Of a stretch of DNA of 64,000 nucleotides, positions 42,431 through 53,928 are shown piece by piece. Source of the DNA: Meconema thalassinum (Eukaryota; Arthropoda; Insecta; Orthoptera; Tettigoniidae); the NCBI GenBank assembly GCA_946902985.2, contig OX336388.2, positions 1,499,864,545 to 1,499,928,544 of the forward strand, written 5' to 3'. The position numbers were made by a program, and so were the translations under genes. How positions within the stretch are numbered: position 1 is the first letter of the stretch; each line of letters starts with the position of its first letter. The notes under the pieces were generated by a model, which was given only the letters and a program-made list of their open reading frames with translations, searched no databases and was not told where the DNA came from.

Positions 42431-44375
42431 GATTGAGGGACTTGAAAGGAAGTAAAGCTATGAAAGGCAGATAGAAAAGGGTGTGGGAGAGATGACCTCG
42501 TATTTCCGCCCCTTAAAACAATAACGGATAGAGGGGTTAGCCCCGTCACGGGAAAAGGAGAAAACCGAACCCAGCTCAGAAATTCTTCCGAGATGCCTAT
42601 TACCAACCTCACTATCCATGAGCCCTTGAGGGTATATCCCCAACCCCAGGGATCACAACTAGTGGGACTTGGCTTCGAGACCACTGGACCCCAGCCTTGA
42701 CCGTTATTATTTCCACTTACTTGTGCCAGGCTCCTCTCTGTCATCTACCTGTCGACCTCCCCTAGCGAGCTCTTGTTCTCTTCCAACCCCGACTGTATTA
42801 GGGTATCCGAAATCTAGGGAGTTTTTCATTTTTCTGCCTTAACTGGCCCTAACATCATCTATCCTGATACCCTCCTTCTTCGAAGGGTCAGCACATGGCT
42901 AAGTCTACACCGTCAGCTTTTGAGCTCGGAAGTCAGCGACTGTGAGGGGTTCCAGAGCTGTATCCATTTTCCCCTTTTTATTGACTTTGGGGTGGACCCT
43001 CTCCTCTTTCCCTTTTATATCTGCCTTTTATGGCTCTAGTAGTTTCCAAATACTCAATACTCATTCTTCAAAGATTCTGATCCCACAAAAAATAGGAAAG
43101 AAAAGGACAAGAGCCAATTAAGGCAGGGAAATGAAAGACATCACAGGCCTCCAATACCCTAATAACGTTGGGGAACAAGAGTTGGCAGGAAAGATGAAAG
43201 AGAGGAGCCAACCCACATCCCACTAGTTGTAAGCCCCTGGTGGTGGGACACGAAAAGAAACATTAAACTATATAATAATTTATGTAACCTTCAAGTGTTA
43301 TGGTAATAAAATGATATTCCCCGGTATTCTAGCTTGCCCCGTTCCGATTTACAAAAGGGCACGCAGCAGTACACCATTATAAAATCACACAAAAAGCATT
43401 CCAAAACACGAATTCGCCATTAACATCAATACAAAACTTATGTCTGCTACAGAGCCTTGGTGCTGCTTCCTAGCGCCTTTATTTGGAAACGAGGTTGTAC
43501 GCTCAAAACAATGCTGTAATCGTCGAATGGGCAGGCAGTTTAAAGCAACCAGGAGTGTTGCGATCCAGCCGGCAGTGATACCACCTATAGCAATCTCAAA
43601 GCTAGTGTAGTTGAACGCTTCAATCGAACATTAAAAAGTTATATGTGGAAAGAGTTTACAATACATGGTTCCTATCGATGGATAGGCTGGTTACCTCAAC
43701 TTGTGTCTCGCTACAACAACACCATTCATTCCAACATCGGCATGAAACCTCGCCTCGTCACCAAGAACCTACCCAGACTCAATAGACGGTTTAACCCTAT
43801 AAAAAGGGTAGACCCAAGGCGACATCGCCTTAAAATTGGAGATTTTGTTCGCATTAGTAAACATAGAAGTGTGTTTTCAAAATCGTATACTCCACAATGG
43901 TCGACAGAAATTTTTAAAATTCGCCAAGTCAAGCTAGGTCAACCAGTGACGTATCTCTTAAAAGATCAGAGCGGTCAACCCATTCAGGGACGATTCTATT
44001 ATGAAGAAGTGCAAAAAACATTATATCCCAACTATTATCTCATTGAACGGGTAATTAAAGTCAAAGGAGCAAAATATTTTGTAAAGTGGTTAGGTTTTCC
44101 TTCCACGTATAATTCATGGGTCAATAAACATAATTTTTTGTAATAAAACCCTATTTAATTATTTAGAAAAAAACCATTTCCAAAAAGATGTATCACATGA
44201 CCTTTCATTATTCCCACCCTTTTGTTTATTACATGTCCAATAACCTCTTTGTTCAAGCCCATGCCAATCTTTTATCATGATCATTTCAAACTTTGCGTTG
44301 CATGATGAGTCTATAATGAACCTATGCTATGACATACACAGTATAAAGCCGCACACTGTATAATGACACCTGCCT

Positions 44376-46331
44376 CTTATCTCTCTGCTGCGAGGCACGT
44401 ACGATGATAAGACGTCTTGTCTGGCTCGCCGTGGGTCAGCCTCAATGCTTTCAATTCTCATTTCATCAAGCAAGTTCTCTCTCTGCATGTGAGCCCTGAC
44501 AAGTCATGACAAATAATAATAATAATAATAATAATGCATAGGTGTTTTACCAACATCATAGCGCATAACATAACGTGACTTCAAATCTGGTTTCTTACTT
44601 TTTCCCGTTTTCCTCAACGATCTCGAAAAAAAATGACGGAAACCATGATTTCAGCTTTTCCATACCTACATTCACGTAAACAGAACAACGACACAAATAC
44701 ATCGACATGCCCGTCATAAAAATCGCCTCATTCGTTTTCCAAATAACGCGAAAATGAACAAAAAACACCTTTTCCATAAGAAAACCATGTTTCCCGCTAT
44801 TTACCGTTTCCATATCTATATCCCCGTAAAGAGAATAAAGAGACGAAAAAATACTATCACACACGTCATCATCACGTTTTCAGTTTTTCCAATATGAGGG
44901 AAAATCACAAAAACCCATTTTCCATAAAAAACCATGTTTCCATCATTTTACCTATTCCATACCTACATCTCCGTAAATAGGGAAATGAGACGAAAACATA
45001 CTATCACACACGTCATCCTCACGTTTTCAGTTTTTGCAATATGAGGGAAAATCACAAAAACCCATTTTCCATCAAAAAACCGTGTTTCCAGCTTTTTTTT
45101 ACCCTTCCGACACCTGCATTGCCGTAAAGAGCACAAAGATACGAAAAAATACTATCACGCACGTCATCATCACGTTTTCAGTGTTCGCAATATGAGGGAA
45201 AATCACAAAAACCCATTTTCCATAAAAAACCATGTTTCCAGCTTTTTACCTATTCCATACCTACATCTCCGTAAAGAGGACAATGAGACGAAAACATACT
45301 ATCACACACGTCATCATCACGTTTTCAGTTTTCGCAATATGAGGGAAAATCACAAAAAACCCATTTTTACATCAAAAACTGTGTGTTTCCAGCTTTTTAC
45401 CTTTTCCGTACCTACATCTCCGTAAAGAGGACATTGAGACGAAAAAATACTATCGCACACGTCATCATCACGTTTTCCGTTTTCCAAAAATCGGCAAAAA
45501 TGTGAAAAACGCATTTTTAGACCCAAAACCCTATGTTCACCTTCTCGACACCTACATTCCCGTAAAGAGCACGACGAGACGAAAAAAGCGAATCCAAGCA
45601 CGTCCTCCTAGCATGGCTCCTTCCATTCCAAGGTCGCGGGGGCTCACAACTTCCTAAGTGTAGCAGCTCCCCCCTTACCACGTTTTTATTTTGGAGTGGA
45701 TATACCCCGTCCATAGAAAAGGGGAGTTCACCACGAGTCCCACGACACCCCATAGGTTTAAATCCGATTATTGGTTAGCGAGATAGTAAAAAGCCGATGA
45801 CCTATTAGTTTTTTTGGGTTTATTCAATACTTATTTAAAAACATTCATTTATAAATAATCATGTAAAAAAGCCCGCTCTCTTACAAAAGCCCTCAAGTTC
45901 GTAGGCATACAAAAAAACACACATCGCCAAAATGTCAAAACAACATGTTTACCCCAAATGGCGTTTCCAAATTCCATCCATTTTAAAAATGAACCTCACC
46001 ATCACCTAGAGCGGAAAAAATACCATCTAAACGACCCCTCACTCGACCCTACTCCTCCCCCACCACCTAACCCTTTCCCAACATAGGCATACATATTCAG
46101 GCACGAGCGCGACTTGAGGAAACCAACACTACCCCACTACTCGCGAATGACCTTTTAGTTTTGGTCTTTTAATTAAATAAAGAGGCTATAGGAAAGTAGG
46201 GGGCATTACTTGCAGTGGTAGGACACCCTGTAGGTTCTAATCCCATGATTGGTTAGCGAGATATCAAGTTCGGGGCCGATACGAGGAGGGTTCAAAAAGA
46301 AGTGTAACAGCTCCCCCCTTACCACACTACT
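44376..46331 (-). repeat. Polinton 1 right terminal inverted repeat
   Basis: Reverse complement of 22,345-24,308. The inner edge is at TTATCTCTCTGCTGCGAG. It includes a (AAT)n run near 44,515-44,536 and the 150-bp array at about 44,810-45,600. Small differences from the left copy (for example in homopolymers and a few substitutions in the array) show the two ends have diverged slightly. Confidence 0.93.
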
Positions 46332-46379
46332 TAGGTTAAGTACAACATGAGTGAATAAATAAATTCAAATCACACAGGT

Positions 46380-47327
46380 TCACACAACGTGTAATTTATT
46401 AATCCAAGAATTAAAGGCTGAGCTAAATCCCAACCATTTTACATATAATTTATTTCCTTTTTGTTTCAACACTTTTTCCACAAGGTAATGTTTAGGAAAC
46501 GCTGTCTTTTGGAGTTCTTGGAGATAAAACCTGCCTTTTATGGGTTGATGGATGAGGTCCTCGAGTAAATATGTGACTGGACTGTTCAGGTTGACTTGAC
46601 GAATTTGAAATAGTTCAGTCCCCCAATTTGGTGTGTAGCCCTTGTCGAAGGCGGACTTGAATTTGCTCACACGAACATGGTCCCCGATGTTAAGGCGATG
46701 ACGTTTAGGGTCTGCTGTTTTTATGGGGTTAAACAGTTTATCCAGTTGTGGAATATTTTTGGTCACAAGTCGTGGCTTGGTCCCAATGGTTCTGTGTTTG
46801 GTGTCATTGTAACGTGACACTAGCTCAGGTAACAAGTCCAACCAGCGATAAGTGCCCTGAGCGGTAAACGCTTTCCACATATGGGTTTTCAATGTTCGGT
46901 TGAACCACTCGACCACGCTGGCTTTGAGATTGCTGTACGTGGTGTAATGGTGAATATCCTTAGATTTGAGAAAACTGGAGAAATCCTTGTTGAAAAATTC
47001 TTTTGCCTGGTCGGTTTGTAGCATCTGAGGTTGACGTTTGGATTGTCGAATAATATGTTGAAAGGCCTTGGTGACTAGTGGACCAGACTTGCGTCGCACA
47101 GGTTCAACAAACTCCATTTTGGAAGAAACATCATTGACCGTCAACATATAGCGAACACCATCGTTAACGCTAGCATAGGGTATCATTTCAACCAAGTCTG
47201 CTTGCCGAAGTTCATCCACACCCAGTGAAATCACTTTGAGTCGCTGATAGCGACGTCTAGCTGGACGATGCAACTCGTGAGCAATACCCATTTTAATGGG
47301 TGAGGGCTTAAACAATAATTTTGGCAT
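46380..47327 (-). CDS. Chromodomain integrase (Polinton 2), eroded
   Basis: The frame is complete at 315 residues from the Met of MPKLLFKPSPIKM to a stop 42 bp before the Polinton 1 junction. It is collinear with the Polinton 1 integrase including the chromodomain (YLVEKVLKQKGNKLYVKWLGF). Several conserved positions have changed: the Trp before the first Asp (LRQADLVEM), the Ile/Tyr in LTVNDVSSKM, and Gly in TDQAKEF. The three catalytic acids appear to remain. These missense changes without a stop suggest decay under no constraint. It overlaps the next gene by 20 bases. Confidence 0.85.
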   Translation of the reverse strand: MPKLLFKPSPIKMGIAHELHRPARRRYQRLKVISLGVDELRQADLVEMIPYASVNDGVRYMLTVNDVSSKMEFVEPVRRKSGPLVTKAFQHIIRQSKRQPQMLQTDQAKEFFNKDFSSFLKSKDIHHYTTYSNLKASVVEWFNRTLKTHMWKAFTAQGTYRWLDLLPELVSRYNDTKHRTIGTKPRLVTKNIPQLDKLFNPIKTADPKRHRLNIGDHVRVSKFKSAFDKGYTPNWGTELFQIRQVNLNSPVTYLLEDLIHQPIKGRFYLQELQKTAFPKHYLVEKVLKQKGNKLYVKWLGFSSAFNSWINKLHVV

Positions 47328-48318
47328 TTCGAAGTTCTTCCACAATTTCTTGAATTTCCCAATCGTGACCAGTATGGCCGGCTTGACGTGAAGCATGCAA
47401 CAGCTGTAGTCGCTGGACGAGTTTATTGGGATTATGGCTGTAGGTAACATCCACAAGGGGTTTTAATGGCTTAAATGTCACCCCTGAAGCGGACACTTTA
47501 CGACGACCACTTTGACTAGTGGGGAACATTTTTGCAATGATGGTTTTATATTTTTGAGATATATTAGCATTCAATTGTTGAGTGGGATCATACTGTCTTT
47601 TGCGGGCATGGGTGTCCAATAAAATGGATTTATATTTATCAAGCTCCTCTAGCGTATAATCTTGGGATGAGGGAGTCCGAGAGAATAGTAGCTTTAACAG
47701 TCCTGGTGTTAATTTATAGTTGATCTTTTTAATGACAGCTTTAGTACGACTAAATTTAATCGATAAATCACCAATTTTAAAACTATCATCCTCATAGCGA
47801 ACACCATACGTGGTATCTGTGTTTCCAATAAATAGATTGGTGAAATAGGGTTCCAGTGTTGATCCATAATATTTTATTACAATGTTTTTCAGTTGAGCTT
47901 TATGTTGAGGGGTGGCTAAGAGTTGCGAAAATGGAGACGATCTGGAAGGGCAAGGTGTTTCGACCATGACCAAGGATTTCTTTTTTCTTAAGAACTCTGC
48001 AAGGGGTGACGCCTTTTTTTGAGGCGTAAACACTTGTTCCTCATTATCCTCAACTTCGCTAACACTAGTTAAATCTTCCTGTTCCTCTTCCTCTTCCTCA
48101 GGGTCCTCGTGGTGCGTCTGAGTGGCTTATGGAACGGTGGGTAGCGTTTCAGATGGCTTGAAAGAGGGTTTCAACATAGCTTTTAGCGGAGGGGCTAAAT
48201 GTTGTTGAATAAACAAAGCATGATCCGCACGTGATCGTTTCAATTGACGGAACTTTTGGCGAATTGTATTTTTTGCTGTAATAATATGCTTTTTCAATTG
48301 ACTCTCTGCTAACGCCAT
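47308..48318 (-). pseudogene. Conserved unknown Polinton protein, one nonsense codon
   Basis: Homologue of 39,772-40,851: N-terminal helix (ITAKNTIRQKFRQLKR), acidic low-complexity middle and the conserved C-terminal half (TTYGVRYEDDSFKIGD, TPGLLKLLFSRTPSSQDYTLEELDKY, LQLLHASRQAGHTGH). A TAA at 48,127-48,129 interrupts the low-complexity middle; both sides are in the same frame. Confidence 0.8.
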
Positions 48319-48359
48319 GGTGTCGTGACAAATGACTTGAGAGGGAATGATACAGTGCC

Positions 48360-49058
48360 TTAAATAGCAATAAAATTATCAAACCCTAAGCGATACCGCC
48401 CTTGGTTGAGTTAACTTTGTTTGTCAATCACTAAACAGGCATGACGTTGTGTGTTCCAGCACTTGCCACACAATTCTGTAAACATTTGAAAGGTCATATC
48501 CGGATTCACATGTTCATTATAAATGTGACGACTGTTCCTCTCGTCCTGGCGAAGTAAAACAATGACATTCGCATTGTCACGATTCAACTGTTTGGACATT
48601 TTAGAATACGTTTGTCCAAGATAGAAGCAATCGATATGTTTGAGTCGACCCATGCTGAAATAGCTTTGAATGATGCCTTGTCGTTCAGTGGATACATCAT
48701 CGAAAATCATGAGTGAATCAGGCTTTACCTCATCCGGTGAAATAACATTTTCTTGCGTGGAAAATGTAAAATACCCCATATTCTCATTTTGTAATCCAGA
48801 CATGACTTGATCTAGAAACACGTAGAGGGGTTGGTAGAGAGATTTTGCGAAAATATAAATATTTTGAAAACACAGACCATTGGGCGCTGTAATAAGTGTC
48901 AGCAAAAGATTGGTCTTTCCACTGCCGGAAGGCCCCACAATGATGCAGCGAATGGAAGATGGAAACAGTGAACCATGGCGTTGTTCACGTGATGTGGGGC
49001 AGAGATGGGAAACCATGTCCCTCACGGGGAATGACTCTTGCTGCTTAATTAGCTTCAT
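48360..49058 (-). pseudogene. Packaging ATPase (Polinton 2), late nonsense codon
   Basis: Collinear with 39,022-39,723, with Walker A VGPSGSGKTNLL and Walker B SLMIFDDVS intact. The frame stops at a TAA at 48,411-48,413, about 16 codons before the expected end; the conserved tail (GRYRLGFDNF) follows in the same frame to 48,360. Otherwise uninterrupted. Confidence 0.85.
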
Positions 49059-49251
49059 TTCAACTAAGGCTTATAGAGGCTAGCAGGCTGTCTATATACA
49101 TCGCACCGAGCCTTGTCATAGAAACAGTAGACTCGTACTACAGGTTGACGATGGATGTCTTTGGACGTGCGTTGGTGGTCAAAACTAGGTCTGTTCCCAT
49201 ACATGATCCTAAACAAGAAACAGATCCTGCTAATAAACACTATGTGGATAG

Positions 49252-51664
49252 CAGTGGCGGCCGGTAATAAGGTTGCAGTGTTGCACAACGACCAGATTAA
49301 TTCATGAAAAACAATTAATACCGCGATAATATTTTTAGTATTAAAAGCTATATGTTTCCTGTTATATGTATAGAAATTCATAATTCTGTTCTTTAATAAT
49401 TCAGGAAATCTCATAGTAAGTTACAGTATTGTGAACTGACTGAGAAAGCGAAGCGCGCCTGCCGTCTAGGAGCGCTCGTCCGCTTGGTCATTGCCAGCCC
49501 CAAGCACCGACCAGATCTCAATAGTGAAGGGTATGGCAGAGATGCTAGATCGGGTAAGCCCTATCCCAGCTCATTGCAACCAGGAAGCCGAGGCGCGGCT
49601 GGAGACATCCGAGACGCTCCGTCAACTGCCGATACTATGTTTTGCAATGTTGGGCGTACTTGTGATACTCACCCTCGTATATAACTTACATTGTTTTGTT
49701 CTCATGAAGGTTTTCATGTAGACTAACTTATATTCCATTTAATCCGATGAAAATGTGATGTCTCTGAACTGCGGCATTCGTTATGAATGAGGTACCGGTA
49801 CATCCGTTTTACCGCGCAATTGAATACAGTTTTCTCCGATATCAAGCAGTCCTATCACCTCATGGGCGTCTACAGGAGGGGGGAGACACAAGGAGGCGCC
49901 GTGCCCCCCACCCCCCTGAAATTGTTCATTGTCACACCAGTTTATTTCATAAATTGAAGTTACTGATGGTTAACTGATTTACATGTAGGGATAATTCCAC
50001 AGTTTTATTTAACTTAGAAATGTTGGATTATTTGAGAATATCTTCAGTTACGGTATTTAGAAAATCGGCGAACTGGATTAACATTACCATTTTAATGAAC
50101 TGCTTGATTTTTATTTCTGTTGGTAGGCCTACATGGTAATACAACTACTTTTGCCTGTTTAAAATTAATGATTTATGACGATGATTCACAAAGAACTCCT
50201 ATGGACAAAAACTCTGAACTAAAAAAAATATTCCTCCCATTCATGCCATAAAGATCATGTACCCAACGGTTTAAGCGCAGCCAAATAATGAATATCACGA
50301 AGCAAGTAAGAAATGAAACGAAAATTGTGCGGGGGTGTACGTCTCAATAACACCTACTGTCGACCAAAGTATTATGTGTACTCGAGTTTGAAGGTTGTTT
50401 GTTAAGTAACCAATAGACCACCATAAAATCCAATACCATCAACATTTTCGTCGTTCTATTTTACGTTAGTTCATGTAGGTTTGGAATTTTTAATTTATAT
50501 TTTAATATTTTTATTGCAGTTGGAACACAAAAAGGGCACGTTTTTAAGCGTGTTTCAACCATGCGTCACATTTAAGAATTATTATCTCAAAAGCCCGTCA
50601 TCAGATCGAATCCAAATTTTAACACAATATACATTGGAATGTTGTATAACGGGTTTATTAAATTCACAATTTTGTGAGTCCAAGAAACAAAGTTGTTATA
50701 ATTGTTGTAAGGTAACTTTTTCCCGGCTCGGGGTGGTTGGAAAATGTAGTTCTTGGTTGCGTTGTAATCGTTATACATCAAAAAGTTATGCTGTATGACT
50801 GTGAAATACGTAAATTAATTCACTTATTTTATCTCGGTTTGTATTTGTACGAGGAAATAACACATGGTTCTCCAGCTAGCCACCCCGGCTAAAGCTGTAC
50901 ATCGTTGCTGAGATGGAGCCCATCACTTCCGAGCGAAACGCGCCATGATGCGTGTGGGCACCATTTCGGCAACGCTGTACAGCCTTTGCCTGAGCGGCCA
51001 GCAGGTGAAACATGTGTTATTTCCCCGTAGAAATACAAACCGATATAAAATAAGTGAATTAATTTACGTATTTCACAGTCATACAACATAACTTTTCGAT
51101 GTATAAGGATTACAATGCAACCAAGAACTACATTTTCCAACCACCCCGAGCCGAGAAAAAGTTACCTTACAAAAATGATAACAACCTTGTTTCTTGGACA
51201 CACACAATTTTGAAATTAATAAACCAGTTATACAACATTCCAATGTATATTGTGTTAAAATTTGGATTCGATCTGATGACGGGTTTTTGAGATAATAATT
51301 CGTAAATGTGACGCATGGTTGAAACACGCTTAAAAACGTGCACTTTTTGTGTTCCAACTGCGATAAAAATATTAAAATATAAATTAAAAATTCCAAACCT
51401 ACATGACCTAGCGTAAAATAGAACGACGAAAATGATGATGTTATTGGATTTTATGTAGGTCTATTGGTTACTTCACAAACAACTTTCAAACTCGAGTGCA
51501 CATAATACTTTGGTCGACAGTAGTGACGAGGTAATGAAATGAAAATCATATTACTCCCCCACCCTTGAAAAAATCCTGCGGGTGCCCATGTACCAACTTA
51601 ACCCCCCCCCCCCCTTAATGAAAATAGCGCAACACCCAGAAAAATTATCCATCAGCCGCCACTG
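49252..51664. mobile_element. hAT-like element with an internal foldback
   Basis: The 2,413-bp insertion has ends CAGTGGCGGC and GCCGCCACTG and an 8-bp duplication GTGGATAG (49,244-49,251 and 51,665-51,672), as for hAT elements. It has no transposase. Its middle is a long inverted repeat: about 50,361-50,875 and 51,005-51,525 are near-perfect reverse complements around a spacer of roughly 130 bp. Confidence 0.88.
50361..51525. repeat. Foldback: two arms of about 515 bp
   Basis: The same protein-like string (for example SVFQPCVTF and QYTLECCITGLL) can be read on the plus strand at 50,481-50,798 and on the minus strand at 51,079-51,396, simply because the arms are inverted copies; I do not consider it a gene. 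The arms differ by scattered substitutions. The spacer (about 50,876-51,004) is GC-richer. Confidence 0.85.
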
Positions 51665-52349
51665 GTGGATAGGTCAGTAGTGCCACGAACAAAACAAGGA
51701 GATTATGACTTTAAAGGAAAGTGGTTAACCCATGTAAAACATCCTCACGTGTCTACAGACGTTACTACAAAAAAAGTATGTGGATAACAAGGTGTATGAG
51801 TTTTATGATAAAGTGCCTCAGCTTACGGTGAATGGCTATAGCGCTAATCATCACCGCATTATTCACGTGGAAGACCCACAAGAAGATGATGATGTCTGTA
51901 CCAAGCGATACGTGACCTATGAAATGAAAAGGCTTTATAAATTTATCCCATCTGTATTTTTAGTGCATCTGACAAATGTAAAACCTGTGAATGAGAGAAA
52001 CCATATACCGCTAGTTCATGGCCAGCACTTGACCTATGTGCTTGCTTCGGGTTTAAGCCACTATTGACTACACTATGATGGAACCATTCACATCAAATAT
52101 GCCATACCTGATGAGAACCTTTTACAAATAGAGATAAATGGTCATAGGATGTTGGTCCATAACCATGAAATGGTCAATGCAGGAGACGAATTATCCTTTC
52201 ATCTCATGTTGACATGGAATGAAAAGCAAGCTGGAAAAACCATAAATGATTTCCCACTTTATGTAGAATTGGAATATACAGTCATGAAATAACAATCTGA
52301 CGTTAGTTGTGACATAAACTTTCTTGTGAAAGGTTGTTGGTTCATCATC

Positions 52350-52802
52350 ATGGTGAAACAAAGATATGTGGTGAGAAAGACTAAAAATATGACCCTGTCC
52401 TTGGCAAAGCCTGGGCTTAAGACATTCGTGGACAAGCCCTTGCGAAAGAAAAAAAAGAAAAAATAATGTGTTGACCATAAGGAATGCTCTTCGAGCAGCA
52501 CAGAGACATGTTATTCCAAAACGTCAGCGACAGGGTTCAAAACAAGGGCGAGTGATTCCCGTCCCTAAACGAGCGGGCTTTTTACCTGCATTATTCGCTG
52601 GTCTGGCTGCTCTAGGTTCACTCTTAGGTGCCGCCAGTGCAGTGGCAAAAACTATTAAAGCCGCGCAACAGGGCAAGCAACAACTCAATGAAAGTCAGCG
52701 ACACAATGAAACAATGGAGGCCATTGCTATGGGGGCTAGAAATGTCAATTTGAAGCCAGCCTTTTACAACAAGGATTTGGAATTTCACCTTTTCGAAATA
52801 AT
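52350..52802 (+). pseudogene. pX/mu-like core protein (Polinton 2)
   Basis: Begins MVKQRYVVRKTK, as in the other copy, and has the hydrophobic block GFLPALFAGLAALGSLLGA followed by QQLNESQRHNETMEAIAMGARN, the part that lies beyond the nonsense codon in Polinton 1. The reading changes frame in the A8/A6 runs at 52,449-52,463. The 3' end abuts the protease at an A9 run. Confidence 0.7.
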
Positions 52803-53221
52803 AAAAAAAAACATCTTTAACCTCAGCCATAGCAAGACATGCCCTGACACATCAACAAGTGGAAAGCTATGCTAAACAACTGAAGCTTTCTCATTTTCGA
52901 GGCGTGTTTATGCGAAACCAATTACCCTCACGACCCTGGAAACATGAATGTGCTGTTGTCAATTTGGATGATCACCGAGGACCTGGAACACATTATGTAG
53001 CTTACGTCAAAGAGGGATCCACTGTATGGTACTTTGACAGTTTTGGGGATTTGCCCCCGCCCATGGAACTAGTGGTCTATTTTGGAAACAGGATCAAGAT
53101 ATATTATAATGTGAAACGTGAGCAAACGTTTAACAGCCAACAGTGTGGACGTTTGTGTTTATTTTTTTTATATAAGACGCAACATAAGCAAAAACGTCAA
53201 CAGTATGTCGGTGGAAAGTAA
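52803..53221 (+). CDS. Adenain-like protease (Polinton 2), no visible ATG
   Basis: Catalytic regions GPGTHYVAYVKEGSTVWYFDSFGDLPP and QQCGRLCLFFLY are intact and collinear with 37,375-37,764. The protease frame opens immediately after two stops and an A9 run (52,803-52,811), with no ATG before the conserved RHALTHQQVESYAKQL. Either the start was lost or the protease is reached from the core-protein frame. Its end overlaps the penton-like start by 17 bases. Confidence 0.8.
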
Positions 53222-53928
53222 GACGTTTACACTGCATGGACGTGGACCTGAAGTGAGCCTAGACTTTTACCCACCTATCGAATTGAGTGAAAAACCCTAT
53301 GGTTTAGGACTTGTTTCACTTGAAACGTACAATAGAATATACAACATACGTGAAAATGTGAACAACAAGTTTTACTATGATGATTCTGTGCTCACCCTGA
53401 ACTCTGGTGGATACACAATAGATGACATTTATGAACACATTTATGTGGTGTTGATCAATGAATATGGTTTAAAGTCATTTCTCGATGGAACACGCAAGTC
53501 TGAACTTGTAGGAAATACCAACACTCATCGCTGCAGTATTTTTTCTACTTTCAAAATTGACTTTAAAACACACCCCGATTCCATTGGTTCATTACTAGGA
53601 TTTAAACCACGCGTGTTGGAGACCAAAAAAAAAACATGAATCAGACCATGAAGTGAAATTCATTGAGGACCATCATGTGTCGGTGACGTGTAATATTATT
53701 AGTCAAGTGTACACCAATCAAGAACCGTCGCATTCGCTTTATGACTTTATTGTAACATCGCCCAATGGCTATATTATTCGTGAAAACCCTCCAGTGGTGC
53801 TTTCTCATTCTGTGGCTGTCGATGGTATTAGTAATATAACATTAAGACTGATCAATAGAGAGCAACAACTCATTGATCTAGATTCTACCACACCAGTGAC
53901 TTACAAGTTGGTGCTAAAACCACTATGA
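53205..53928 (+). pseudogene. Penton-like protein (Polinton 2), frameshifted
   Basis: Starts MSVESKTFTLHGRGPEVSL and runs collinear with the Polinton 1 protein (YNRIYNIRENVNNKFYYDD, GGYTIDDIYEH, LLGFKPRVL) to an A10 run (53,625-53,634), where the frame changes; the rest (KFIEDHHVSVTCNII, SLYDFIVTSPNGYIIREN, ITLRLINREQQ) continues to 53,928. There is no transposon insertion, so this copy defines the full length at about 240 residues. Confidence 0.78.

Larger units (their letters stand above)
41222..43577. mobile_element. Non-autonomous hAT-like element in the integrase gene
   Basis: The 2,356-bp insertion starts CACTGCCGGCTGGATCGCAA and ends with its reverse complement; the inverted repeats extend for about 56 bp. 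ATACCACC is duplicated on either side (41,214-41,221 and 43,578-43,585). The 8-bp duplication fits hAT; the CACTG rather than CAGTG tip leaves other 8-bp families possible. It encodes no transposase and holds two SINEs and other repeats. Confidence 0.85.
40832..44143 (+). pseudogene. Chromodomain integrase, split by hAT-like element
   Basis: The retroviral-type DDE integrase inserts the element. The first exon-like part has WQVDLVEM (first Asp), LTVIDVYSKMAFV and LQTDQGKEFVN (second Asp), and breaks at 41,221. After the insertion, VVERFNRTLKSYMWKEF (Glu), GWLPQLVSRYN and DFVRISKHRSVF follow, and a C-terminal chromodomain (YYLIERVIKVKGAKYFVKWLGFPSTYNSWV). Chromodomains steer integration to marked chromatin. 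The two parts are in register once the insertion and one target copy are discounted, so the insertion is the only lesion seen. The start at 40,832 overlaps the upstream gene by 20 bases. The homologue is 46,380-47,327. Confidence 0.92.
22345..46331. mobile_element. Polinton/Maverick 1, complete with target duplication
   Basis: The element is 23,987 bp. It starts AGTAGTGTGGTAAGG at 22,345 and ends with the exact reverse complement at 46,331. The hexamer TAGGTT flanks it on both sides (22,339-22,344 and 46,332-46,337). AG/CT termini, 6-bp duplication and long terminal inverted repeats are the Polinton hallmarks, and the interior carries polymerase B, a retroviral-type integrase, an FtsK/HerA-type ATPase, adenain-like protease and capsid genes. 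Three coding blocks alternate in strand: plus 25,512-31,192, minus 31,707-38,917, plus 38,995-44,143. Polymerase, penton-like, integrase, core, nuclease-like, fibre and PLA2 genes are broken, so it is no longer autonomous. Confidence 0.95.
49151..52292 (+). pseudogene. Fibre-like protein (Polinton 2), split by hAT-like element
   Basis: Starts MDVFGRALVV, matching the 38,917 copy, and carries three K-x-Y-V boxes: DPANKHYVD before the insertion, then TTKKYVD and VCTKRYVTYE after it. The first is missing from the Polinton 1 copy, which looks internally shortened. Breaks: the 49,252-51,664 insertion, a frame change at an A7 run (51,769-51,775), and a TGA at 52,065-52,067 where the other copy has Arg. 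The C-terminal beta-rich part (DELSFHLMLTW, YVELEYTVMK) ends at 52,292. Its divergent position to the ATPase is as in Polinton 1. Confidence 0.65.

Noticed and set aside
50481..51396. Two nearly identical 105-codon frames on opposite strands
   Set aside because: They mirror the foldback arms and show no domain; explained by the inverted repeat rather than by duplicated genes.
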